DNA of 64,000 bases, taken from the NCBI GenBank assembly GCA_963701435.1, contig CAVPAL010000023.1:620001-684000 (forward strand), written 5' to 3'. The stretch comes from JAACFF01 sp963701435 (GTDB lineage: Bacteria > Chloroflexota > Anaerolineae > Promineifilales > Promineifilaceae). Position 1 is the stretch's first letter, and each line of letters opens with the position of its first letter. Positions 17,451 through 25,224 of the stretch are shown one piece after another. Position numbers and translations under genes: made by a program. The notes under the pieces are model-generated. The model did not search any database. It saw only the letters and a list, made by a program, of their open reading frames with translations, and was not told the origin of the DNA.

Positions 17451-17785
17451 TCTTCCCCTGAAAAAGTAGACACAGAGAAAAGACAAAGTAAACTACTTTT
17501 TTCGGAGGAAAAAATGACAACACAAAAAAGAACCTATTTACCAGAATTCAAACGAGAAGCGCTTCAATTGTGGCAAAGCAGTGGGAAAAGTGCATCGGCA
17601 ATTGAAAATGAGTCGGCATCACGCCCGGCTTACTATCCAGATGGAAACGAAAACAAGTTAAAAGTGGGCAGAATGCCTTTCCTGGAAAAGGACGCTTGCT
17701 GCCTGAACAAGAAAGAATGCGTCAACTAGAAAAAGAGAATGCAATTCTGCGACAGGAAAGAGACATTCTAAAAAAAGCAGTCGCC
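17451..17785 (+). mobile_element. IS3-family element remnant (left end plus broken orfA)
   Basis: TGATCTTCCCCTGAAAAAGTA at the left edge looks like an IS3-family inverted repeat. ATG 17514 (GGAGG upstream) opens orfA: TYLPEFKREALQLWQSSGKS is the IS3 OrfA HTH. The frame shifts near 17612 (about one base missing), after which the other frame reads the LLSRWKR and RMRQLEKENAILRQERDILKKA leucine-zipper segment. No orfB (DDE integrase) follows; the element is deleted from about 17785 on and joined to unrelated sequence. It is non-functional. Confidence 0.7.
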
Positions 17786-18031
17786 ACCCGTGAACTGGTC
17801 GCCTTCCTGGCCGATGCCGACAGCAGCATTCGTTGGCTGGCCGGTTCGTCGCTGGTGCAGCGCGCCAACAGCGATACCGTTGCCGCCATTGCCGCCTTCA
17901 TCACTGGCGCCGAACCAGAACGGGTAACGGCCGCTAAACCAGAAATACAGCGGGTGTTGGGGTTGATAACGGAAACGGCCGAGAATGAGAAGGCACAGGC
18001 GGCGGCACAACAGGCGCTTGACAGTTTGTGA
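17786..18031 (+). pseudogene. HEAT-repeat protein C-terminal fragment
   Basis: About 80 codons continue in frame from the IS3 remnant: LVAFLADADSSIRWLAGSSLVQ and TVAAIAAFITGAEPERV resemble PBS-lyase-type HEAT repeats (helix pairs with the conserved D-x-x-x-R-x-x-A spacing). Nothing marks a proper start, so this is taken to be the tail of a longer gene whose front was replaced by the insertion sequence. It ends just before a pRiA4b-ORF3-like gene. Confidence 0.5.
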
Positions 18032-18076
18032 CCACCTTTGCGCGACAGACACGAAACAAGCCAAGGAGAATTAAGC

Positions 18077-18626
18077 ATGACAAAAAAAGTATATCAATTC
18101 AAAGTGACATTACGTGGTATTCGCCCCCCCATCTGGCGGCGAATTCAAGTTTACGACGACCTGACCTTCTACGAATTTCATCATGTGCTGCAACAAACAA
18201 TGGGGTGGTATGATGCACATCTACATTTGTTTGATATTGGTGGAATGCACATCACCGATGCCGAAACATTGGCGTCAGGATGGGGTGATGGAAAAGATGA
18301 GCAAACGACGCTTCTGAACCAGATCGTGCGACAGGAAAAACAAAAAATTCGCTATGTATATGATTTTGGCGACAGTTGGGAACATGATCTGTTGCTGGAG
18401 AAAATTTTACCAATTGAGGCCGGTATGCGTTATCCACGCTGCTTGAAAGGCAAGCGAGGCCTGTCCGCCAGAAGATTGCGGCGGGATTTGGGGATATGAA
18501 GATTTGGTGGCAGCATTGGCCGATGAGAATCATCCAGAGCATGAGATGTATTTAGAATGGATGGACGGTGAATTTGACGCTGAGGAATTTGATTTAGAAG
18601 CGATAAATGCGGCACTGGCGCAGTAA
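18077..18626 (+). pseudogene. plasmid pRiA4b ORF-3 family protein, frameshifted
   Basis: ATG 18077 (AAGGAG upstream) opens YQFKVTLRGIRPPIWRRIQV, followed by MGWYDAHLHLF and YVYDFGDSWEHDLLLEKI, which are diagnostic of the pRiA4b ORF-3 family (function unknown; often near mobile elements). Near 18457 the run GCGAGGCC has one base too many. Removing it restores the conserved end ACPPEDCGGIWGYEDL and a normal C-terminus that stops at 18626. As given, the frame ends at 18499. This is either a real single-base lesion or a sequencing insertion. Confidence 0.75.
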
Positions 18627-18639
18627 ATTGGAGCTTAAA

Positions 18640-18958
18640 ATGAAGACATCAGATCTATTATTGGCAAGAATCGAAGCCTATAGCGCAGCGCAAGGTGGTG
18701 GCGTCATCATTCGCCGTGCCGGGAAAGGGTATTCACTTTTTGTAGAAGAAGATGGCGCACCAATTGCCCGCTTGCGACTCACCGGCAATGGTGATGAAGT
18801 AGAGGTGTTGTGGTGGAGTCACCGCGATAAATGGGAATCTGTCGGCGATTTTTGGGGGGGAGATTATGCCTCTGGATGAAGCCTTAGCTTTTGTCGCTGA
18901 AGACCCCTATGGATGTTTCTGGATAAGTATGACAAGGGAAGGGGAAATTGTACGCTAA
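18640..18958 (+). pseudogene. small hypothetical protein, probably frameshifted
   Basis: From ATG 18640 the frame gives about 80 residues (MKTSDLLLARIEAYSAAQGG ... VEVLWWSHRDKWESVGDF) and stops at 18879. In the next frame, beyond a T5G7 homopolymer at 18849-18860, the sequence continues sensibly (IMPLDEALAFVAEDPYGCFW) to a stop at 18958. One extra base in the homopolymer explains both. I do not recognise a function. The beta-strand-like alternation and lone context suggest a small soluble protein. Confidence 0.5.
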
Positions 18959-19085
18959 AAAGCATGGAGAAAGGGTATACGGCTGAGGATGAGGGGACAA
19001 CGGCCGTATTTCGACACGTTGACATGATTTTCTAAGTGGGTACAGGCGGAACGGCCGTTGAAGGCGTTTGAGGTAACGTTTTTGA

Positions 19086-19179
19086 AGCTATGAATGAATT
19101 CATGAATGAATTCATAGCCTGTTATTAGAAACGTGTTTAAACACGTTTTGTATGTTAGACGCTGAATTCATTCGGTGGC
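19086..19179. repeat. left flanking palindromic repeat of the Y1 transposase gene
   Basis: This copy contains the palindromes TATGAATGAATTCATA (with an internal 12-base duplication), AACGTGTTTAAACACGTT and the word GAATTCATTCGGTGG, in the same order as the copy at 19703-19784. Only a few base differences separate the two. Confidence 0.8.
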
Positions 19180-19197
19180 GAAAATAGGAGGAGACTA

Positions 19198-19704
19198 ATG
19201 GCTTTTTATCGTCTTTATTACCATCTGGTGTGGGCAACTAAGAATCGTGAACATCTGATTCGGCCAGAAATGGAAGAACGACTATTTGCTTATTTGGTGC
19301 GGAAGTCGTCAGAGTTAGGCGTCTACGTTTACGCGATAAATGGTTGGTACGATCATGTCCATCTTATAATTGCGATCCCACCAAAGCATGCTGTGGCTTA
19401 TGTGGTTAAATGTTTGAAAGGTGCCAGTTCATATGATCTCAACCATGCTGCTGGACTTGATTACCAGTTTGCATGGCAGCGAGGGTATGGCGTGTTAAGT
19501 TTGGGTGAACGCCAACGATCGCAGGCAGAGTTATATGTGCGCAACCAAAAACAGCATCATGCCCAAGAGACGACTAATTCCTGGTTGGAACGGTATACGG
19601 AATTGGACGAAGGGCCACAGCAGAAAGGCGTTGTGGTTGACGGCGTACCGGCTGTCATGCGTGAACAATCGCCGGTGTATAAATTAGACGAAATTCCTTT
19701 TTAG
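19198..19704 (+). CDS. IS200/IS605-type Y1 (HUH) transposase, RAYT-like
   Basis: 168 residues; ATG 19198 follows GGAGGAG. It shows YYHLVWATKNREHL at the N-terminus, the HUH metal motif in WYDHVHLIIAIPP, and a candidate catalytic tyrosine in AELYVRNQKQHH, as in REP-associated tyrosine transposases and IS200 TnpA. The protein nicks and joins single-stranded DNA at hairpins. Near-identical palindrome-bearing repeats flank the gene on both sides, and the stop codon lies at the edge of the right repeat. No accessory TnpB is present. Confidence 0.85.
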   Translation: MAFYRLYYHLVWATKNREHLIRPEMEERLFAYLVRKSSELGVYVYAINGWYDHVHLIIAIPPKHAVAYVVKCLKGASSYDLNHAAGLDYQFAWQRGYGVLSLGERQRSQAELYVRNQKQHHAQETTNSWLERYTELDEGPQQKGVVVDGVPAVMREQSPVYKLDEIPF

Positions 19705-19784
19705 CTATGAATGAATTCATAGCCTGTTATTGGAAACGTGTTTAAACACGTTTTTTATGTTAGACGCCGAATTCATTCGGTGGT
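19703..19784. repeat. right flanking palindromic repeat of the Y1 transposase gene
   Basis: This is a second copy of the 19086-19179 repeat without the 12-base duplication. It has the EcoRI-like palindrome, AACGTGTTTAAACACGTT, then ATGTTAGACGC. The paired hairpins resemble BIME/REP units or IS200 ends recognised by the transposase between them. Confidence 0.8.
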
Positions 19785-19900
19785 TTTTGATCATTGTAAT
19801 TGGCCTGATGATGGTTTTGTCCTCAACGACTCAACGCCGTCTGCGTGCCGGGCAGGAGGTAGATAAACGTGCACGTGAACAATTTGTAAACGGCCGTTAA
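19757..19900 (+). CDS. possible 47-residue single-span membrane peptide
   Basis: An ATG inside the right repeat opens 47 codons: MLDAEFIRWFLIIVIGLMMV then SSTTQRRLRAGQEVDKR and a basic end that overlaps an AACGGCCGTT motif. One hydrophobic stretch of about 15 residues is followed by a charged tail. In the left repeat the same start reads only MLDAEFIRW before stopping. The element may therefore have copied or captured the 5' end of this small gene. There is no strong ribosome site. Confidence 0.3.
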   Translation: MLDAEFIRWFLIIVIGLMMVLSSTTQRRLRAGQEVDKRAREQFVNGR

Positions 19901-19923
19901 AGAGCAGATGGCCAGGCAATTCT

Positions 19924-19987
19924 AGAGTTGTCAAGTTTCTACCACGAGTAGAGTGTATACAAATTAATCATAAAACTTGACAACTCT
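19924..19987. terminator. 15-bp perfect inverted repeat
   Basis: The arms AGAGTTGTCAAGTTT and AAACTTGACAACTCT are perfectly complementary around a 34-base loop. It lies 34 bases beyond the end of the leftward 20-31 kb cluster and may act as its terminator or mark an element boundary. There is no U-run on the minus strand. Confidence 0.45.
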
Positions 19988-20020
19988 TCTCTGGCTAAAT
20001 AAAAAACACCAGTGTCCAGT

Positions 20021-21563
20021 TCACAAATTGCCGAAATGCGCCGCATAGGCTTCGGTGATGAAGTCGTGGCTGGATTGGGCAAACGGCCGTTCCACACCAG
20101 TCAAGTCACTCAACACCTCTGCGCATAACTGGTGCAAATCATTGACATAATCCAAATTTATTTCCGTCTCCCACTCCAGCGGACATACCTCTGGTTTATC
20201 TGTGCGCGGCTCGTCAAGCGTCAGCACACAGCTCAAATCAGGCGCCGCCTTATCACGCTCAGTCAGATGACCTTCTAGCTCAAAACAGTTCTGCACGGTC
20301 TTGATCACCGACGTATGGTCAAAGGGCGTGTATCCGGCGGGACGACAAATCGTGCCACGCTCGATATAGGGGGAAATCAACACGGTCGGCACACGCACGC
20401 CAAAACGGGTAAAGGTAAAGCCATCCTGCCCAGGCGTTTTGTTGCCATCTGGTGATTTTGCCTGCGCTGGCGGTGGCACATGGTCAAAGCCGCCACCATG
20501 TTCATCATAGGTAATTACCAGCAGCGTCTCTTCCCATTTGGGCGAATTAATAACGGCGTTGTACACGTCTGCCATCATCTTTTCACCGGGGCGCACATCG
20601 GCTGGGGGATGCTGGTCATTTTGCCCCGGGCCAGAGAACTGCGGTTCTAAAAAGCAGTAGCTGGGCAGATTGCCGCTGAGCGCATCTTCATAAAAATGGT
20701 CGATTGTCAAAAAGTTGGGCGTTAATTCAGGATCATGCAGTTGTGTCATAATCAGACGGGTCAACGAGAAATATGTGCCATCTGCCGTCAATGAATCTGC
20801 TTCGACATCGCTAGAAAATTTCTTAGATGTACTGGCATACACTTTCCAACTGAGATGGTCAGCACCATTTTGAATCGCCGCTTGCATCTGATTGAAGATC
20901 GTTTTGGCGTCACAATGCGGCTGCGGCTTGTTGTTTACCTGTCCACACGACGATGCTGCATGGAAAAAGTCGCGGTTGGGCAACGTTTGGCTGGGCACTG
21001 ACCCATACCAATGATCACAAACGGCAAACTCTCTCGCCAGGGTGCTGATAACTGGCAGTTGCTCCGGTGTGTAACAGGTCATGATTTCGCGTGGATCGTT
21101 GATTTTGCCGCCAAAAAAACGGTAGGTGCCGTTGATGATTGTGTTGGCATAATTGTCAACAAAGCCCATGTTGGTTGGCTCCGGCGGATAATCATCAGGC
21201 ACCTGGTAATTTTGAAACAGTTGATAATTGGTGTCACGATACCCTTCCCCAGGGATCGGGATGCGGCAGGGTGTAGTCTGGATCGGGATGTGGATTGGCT
21301 TTGATGAATTTGGTGCCCTTGATGGGAGCGCCATTTTTTTTGACATACACTTTTTCGATGACGGGGACGCCGTTGGCATCGAAGCTGTGCAGGGGATTCC
21401 ACATGCTTGGGTGCAGTCCTTCGTATCGTTGGTTGCGTAACGGCCGTTCATCAGCATACAGCCAGCCTAAAATGTTATCAAAGGCATGATTCTCCATCAT
21501 CAATACCACAATATGCTTGATTTTCTGCAAACCGGCAGGATTAGGAGGCAGATATTGGCTCAT
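20021..21563 (-). CDS. phospholipase C/acid-phosphatase-type phosphoesterase (frameshifted as sequenced)
   Basis: The start ATG 21563 gives IKHIVVLMMENHAFDNILGW, the signature of the bacterial phosphoesterase family that includes phospholipase C and AcpA. The frame breaks at 21251, where one extra base sits in the coding sequence for HPDPGEGYRDTNYQ. The next frame then runs intact (MGFVDNYAN, DHWYGSVPSQTLPNRDFFHAAS, LLVITYDEHGGGFDHVPPP, TVLISPYIERGTICRPAGYTPFDHTS) to 20021. Metal-binding acidic and His residues are all present. About 513 residues once repaired. No signal peptide is seen although many relatives are exported. It is last in the 20-31 kb cluster. Confidence 0.8.
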
Positions 21564-21593
21564 AATTGGTTCTTTTCCTTTTGGATTTAGTGT

Positions 21594-21629
21594 GAAGGCT
21601 TTAGCTGGAATCCTCCCCCTAAAGCCTTC
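21594..21629. repeat. 11-bp hairpin between ferritin-like and phosphoesterase genes
   Basis: GAAGGCTTTAG and CTAAAGCCTTC pair around a 14-base loop. It may be an mRNA processing or partial termination site within the cluster. Confidence 0.5.
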
Positions 21630-21637
21630 AATTCTAT

Positions 21638-22678
21638 TTAATTTGGCATCTCAAACGTCGGGCCAGCATGTTTGCCGTTGCTGCCAGGAATCGGATTCTT
21701 GATTAATTCCATTGCCAGGCGTTTCAAATCAAACATATTGCCCGTTGCAGGGATCAGGAGATCGGGACGGCCGTTAAACGCTTGATGCAGTTCAGTTAAA
21801 AACATAAAATACGCCCGATTAAACTCTTCGGCACGTTTACGCAGCTCCGACCCGACCGGATAATCGGCAAGCTTCGGATCGGTTTTCATGTTGTAGACTT
21901 CATCCCACACCACATCAAGCGGATCGCCGGTGGGGCCAGTATGAATCGAATCACCGGGATATTGGTAAAAACGCCCCTGCATAATTTCGAAAAAGCGGAA
22001 ATAATGCGCAACTTCAGGCTTCTGGTCAAATAACGCATAATCCTCATCCCAAATCGAATCATGCAACCCTTCACCTTCCTCCACAATGATCTCCATTGCC
22101 ATCTTCGCTGTCGTTAGATCAGATACTTCAATCAGTTCACCACCGCCATAATAATAATGGGGTGCCACCTGCCGGAAGTCGCCGTTATGGCCGGTAAAGA
22201 TCGCTTTTTCACCGTCGCGATTTACCAAAAACTCCAGACCTTCCTGAATTCCTTTATAAAATTGACCAATTGAATGGTAGTTATGTGGTTCTGGAGGCGA
22301 ATCTGGCGCAGAAGGTTGCTCGATCTCCATAAATGTGGTGATCGCGGCCGGCGAAAATTTACGCAAATGCACCTTAAATTCATTACTGCTGTGTGGCAAA
22401 TAAGTGGGATATTGGGCTACAAATTCAGGTTTATCAATCGCTGGGCAACCACCGACAGCATTCATCACGTTGCAGGCCAGTGACATATGCAGCATCTCTT
22501 CAACCACCACACTGCGAATCACATCAAATGCCGCCAAATTCGTGCCTTCTTTGATCGTAAACAGCGCACTGAGATAGGTGGGAATCGTGGCATGTTCCAA
22601 CTCAATCGCAATTTGCAGATGGTCGATGAGCGATTCCACTGATTCAATTTTTGTTTTAATAACTGTTTCAAAAGCCAT
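21638..22678 (-). CDS. ferritin-like domain protein of the VioB/RebD type
   Basis: 346 residues. The N-terminal half has a four-helix ferritin-like pattern with Glu/His ligands (LQIAIELEHATIPTYLSALF; VVVEEMLHMSLACNVMNAVGG), as in the PF12902-type domain shared with VioB and RebD (iminophenylpyruvate dimer formation in violacein and rebeccamycin synthesis). A second helical part (MAMEIIVEEGEGLHDSIWDED) supplies further Glu and His. It probably binds a di-iron or heme-type centre. A decayed partial copy of the same gene lies at 30938-31141. It sits next to a GMC oxidoreductase, which suggests a shared oxidative step. Confidence 0.8.
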   Translation of the reverse strand: MAFETVIKTKIESVESLIDHLQIAIELEHATIPTYLSALFTIKEGTNLAAFDVIRSVVVEEMLHMSLACNVMNAVGGCPAIDKPEFVAQYPTYLPHSSNEFKVHLRKFSPAAITTFMEIEQPSAPDSPPEPHNYHSIGQFYKGIQEGLEFLVNRDGEKAIFTGHNGDFRQVAPHYYYGGGELIEVSDLTTAKMAMEIIVEEGEGLHDSIWDEDYALFDQKPEVAHYFRFFEIMQGRFYQYPGDSIHTGPTGDPLDVVWDEVYNMKTDPKLADYPVGSELRKRAEEFNRAYFMFLTELHQAFNGRPDLLIPATGNMFDLKRLAMELIKNPIPGSNGKHAGPTFEMPN

Positions 22679-22721
22679 GACAAATACCTCCCTTAGGCAT
22701 TAGATCTTCTGCAAAATATTT

Positions 22722-24560
22722 TCAGCCGCCCAAAAGTGTCAGCGCAGTCATCGTCAGTGTCGGATTTGATGTCGAAATCGTAGGCATATTGCCACAACCG
22801 AGCAGGAAAAGATTCTCATGATCCCAACATTGCTGCCGTTTATTGACAACCGAATTATGTTTTGTGGTGCCCATAATATGCGTGCCAACCAGATGACCGG
22901 CGCCATCATACGCCAACCCTTCGCCTTCAAATTCCAGATAGGTCGGATCGTTCGGATCAAAATAGGTAAAATCCTCAACGCCAAGCAATGCAAACACCTG
23001 CTTAGTAAACTCCCTGCCGACCTTCATGCCTCTGCGGGTATAGTCGTCAATGTCATAATGAATGATGGGTCGATAATTACCAATCTGATCTTTATAGGCG
23101 GGATCAATTGTGACCCGATTATTGGGATCTGCGAGCTGTTCAATCTCCGCCGCGATGCGGAATTGGCGGGTCATGTGCCGGTTTACAAATTGACGTAATT
23201 CTCTGCCATAAAGTGACCTGCCCCCGGTTAAATCAATCAAGGAGGGTGCCTCTTCTGGAGTCAGGAAAGAGCGCTTGTTATTGATGATTTCACCGACTGA
23301 GGTGTACGGGTCGCCTTTTGGCCAACTCCAGCCCCAATTACCAATCTCAAACCGGAAAGCGCCGCGATGTGCGCGGAAGGCACCCTTGCGTTGGTATGGA
23401 ATGCTGGATGTGGAGCCAGGACCCCGATAGCTGCCAATTTTTTCTGGCATGAGTCCCCAACCTAAGACGCAGTTGTGATCCATTAAATTTTTGCCAACCA
23501 GCTTGCTTGTGCTTTCAATGCCTGAAGCCAGCAGCAGCTTGGCATTTTCAATGGCATGTGCGGCTAATACATAAATCGTTCCCTGGGCTTGGTGGGTGGT
23601 GTAATTGGGTGAGTGGGGACTTTCGTATGTTTTGAATTCGATGCCGGTGATACGGCCGTTTTCCTCATCAAACAACACCTTCGAGGCTACCGCCTGTGTC
23701 ATCAAATCCACCCGTAACGGGTCAAGTTGGTCCAAGGTTTTGTATGCATTATATTTAGCCTGGATAGGGCAAATGGGTGTGCAGTTAGAATTACCATCAC
23801 AGCGTTTACCAACGACTGAATTGCCAACCGCCCCAACCGGCTCAAAGGCTTCACCATTGTTGATTTCTTTGTAATTTGGATTGGGCATGCTGTTGCGGCC
23901 CTGTGGGGTGCTGACCACATTAACCGCATACTCGCCATCTTCTAATTGCACTGTTTGGCCATTTATCCCTGCTGCCATCTTCTTATCTAGATAAGATTCG
24001 GGGATTTTGTACATGGGGTACACATAGCCATCTTCAAAAAATTGGTCTTCATATTGTTGATCCTCAACATTAGCAGACACGCCAATTTCCCGTTCTGCCT
24101 GGCGGTAATAAGGCATCATCTCTTCATAAGTCACTGGCCAATCCAGGCCAACGCCGTGAGTTGATTTCAGTTTGAAATCTTCAGGCAGCATCCGCAAACA
24201 GGTTCCTAACCAATGCAGCGTTGTACCCCCAGCCGCGCGTGTATACGTGCTTTTGAACGGCATGGGTCCTTTTTGCACCATATATCCCACAGCTTCTTGC
24301 TCGCGGATTTTGCTTCCAATATCAGTCGCCAATGGTTGTGGGGCATTGGGGTTTGTCGGATATGGTGAATTGGGGATTTTAATCAGGCTCTTAAAGAAGG
24401 TGTCCATGTAGCTGTTGTAACCAGCCCAGGTGCTGGCCGTATTTGTACCGGCCTCCAATATGAGTACTCGTTTTCCCTGTTCACCTAACTGTTTTGCCAA
24501 GATGGCGCCGGCAATGCCTGCACCCACGATTACTACGTCATAATGTTTATATACGCTCAT
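22722..24560 (-). CDS. GMC-family FAD oxidoreductase
   Basis: 612 residues; DVVIVGAGIAGAILAKQLGE is the N-terminal FAD (Rossmann) motif and RAAGGTTLHWLGTC is the GMC second signature. The C-terminus has THIMGTTKHNSVV with the catalytic His and TSNPTLTMTALT with the conserved Asn-Pro. Cysteines at CDGNSNCTPICPIQAKYNA are typical of gluconate/sorbitol-dehydrogenase-like members. It starts 15 bases after the small-subunit-like gene, so the two probably form a flavin dehydrogenase complex. No Tat signal is visible. Substrate is likely a sugar or polyol, by inference. Confidence 0.85.
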   Translation of the reverse strand: MSVYKHYDVVIVGAGIAGAILAKQLGEQGKRVLILEAGTNTASTWAGYNSYMDTFFKSLIKIPNSPYPTNPNAPQPLATDIGSKIREQEAVGYMVQKGPMPFKSTYTRAAGGTTLHWLGTCLRMLPEDFKLKSTHGVGLDWPVTYEEMMPYYRQAEREIGVSANVEDQQYEDQFFEDGYVYPMYKIPESYLDKKMAAGINGQTVQLEDGEYAVNVVSTPQGRNSMPNPNYKEINNGEAFEPVGAVGNSVVGKRCDGNSNCTPICPIQAKYNAYKTLDQLDPLRVDLMTQAVASKVLFDEENGRITGIEFKTYESPHSPNYTTHQAQGTIYVLAAHAIENAKLLLASGIESTSKLVGKNLMDHNCVLGWGLMPEKIGSYRGPGSTSSIPYQRKGAFRAHRGAFRFEIGNWGWSWPKGDPYTSVGEIINNKRSFLTPEEAPSLIDLTGGRSLYGRELRQFVNRHMTRQFRIAAEIEQLADPNNRVTIDPAYKDQIGNYRPIIHYDIDDYTRRGMKVGREFTKQVFALLGVEDFTYFDPNDPTYLEFEGEGLAYDGAGHLVGTHIMGTTKHNSVVNKRQQCWDHENLFLLGCGNMPTISTSNPTLTMTALTLLGG

Positions 24561-24575
24561 AATGATCTCCGTCCT

Positions 24576-25085
24576 TTATTCATCCCGCGTTTCTGGCCAG
24601 AAGCCGGGTATTTCACCCCAGGTGCCAAATCCCATTGGTTTTGTACCCATCGGATGCGCATCCAGCGCTAACCAAACAAGCCCTTCTCGATAGGCGGCTG
24701 CCGAAACCACTTTTGTGACATCGAGTGAAGAAGTCACATATTGTTTGCGCCAATCGGCTGGCATTTGCTCCCAGTTGCTGAGATACCACATTTTTGTCAA
24801 ATTCTTAGCAACGGGGCCTAATTTCGGATCATCAAAAATTACTTCTCTAAACACATCATCAAAGTCAGGGTCGTGCTTCTCAAAAGCGCTAAAAATTTCT
24901 AAAAAACGCAAGATAAGCTCTTCCATGATGTCATGGCCAACAATATCCATTGCGGTGGCAAAATACGTCTCCCCAACGCCTGTTCCGTGTAATTCAAAGC
25001 GGGTAAAGCCAGTCAACACAACAGATAGTTCATAAAAACCATCCAATAAATAACTTTCACTTTTTTCGATTTCTTCTATATTCAT
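24576..25085 (-). CDS. putative small subunit of FAD-dependent sugar/alcohol dehydrogenase
   Basis: 169 residues. The opening (LDGFYELSVVLTGFTRFELHGTG), YFATAMDIVG and the late AAYREGLVWLALDAHPMGTKPMGFGTWGEIP resemble small subunits of membrane FAD-sorbitol/fructose dehydrogenases that precede their GMC large subunit. Similarity is by eye and weak. The tight spacing to the GMC gene supports the call. Unlike classical small subunits it has no twin-arginine signal. Confidence 0.5.
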   Translation of the reverse strand: MNIEEIEKSESYLLDGFYELSVVLTGFTRFELHGTGVGETYFATAMDIVGHDIMEELILRFLEIFSAFEKHDPDFDDVFREVIFDDPKLGPVAKNLTKMWYLSNWEQMPADWRKQYVTSSLDVTKVVSAAAYREGLVWLALDAHPMGTKPMGFGTWGEIPGFWPETRDE

Positions 25086-25111
25086 TGCTTTTTCCTCTTC
25101 AGGTTACAAAT

Positions 25112-25211
25112 AAAAAGGAGGTCGCTGCGAATGTGTTTGGCAACGGCCGTTTCAATCCAATGCAGCGTTTGTTAACAAACGACGCCTCACAAATTTCCGC
25201 GCCTCCTTTTT
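25112..25211. repeat. nested inverted repeat upstream of the small-subunit gene
   Basis: Outer arms AAAAAGGAGG (25112-25121) and CCTCCTTTTT (25202-25211) enclose a perfect 16-base palindrome CGTTTGTTAACAAACG (25166-25181) and an AACGGCCGTT site. On the minus strand the outer arm places GGAGG-like sequence in a stem and ends in a U-run after the PLD gene. It could be an intra-cluster terminator. Confidence 0.5.
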
Positions 25212-25224
25212 AGGATGCACATTT

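Noticed and set aside
19086..19784. CRISPR-like repeats around 19.1-19.8 kb
   Set aside because: There are only two repeat copies and they flank a Y1 transposase gene; no spacer array or cas gene is present.
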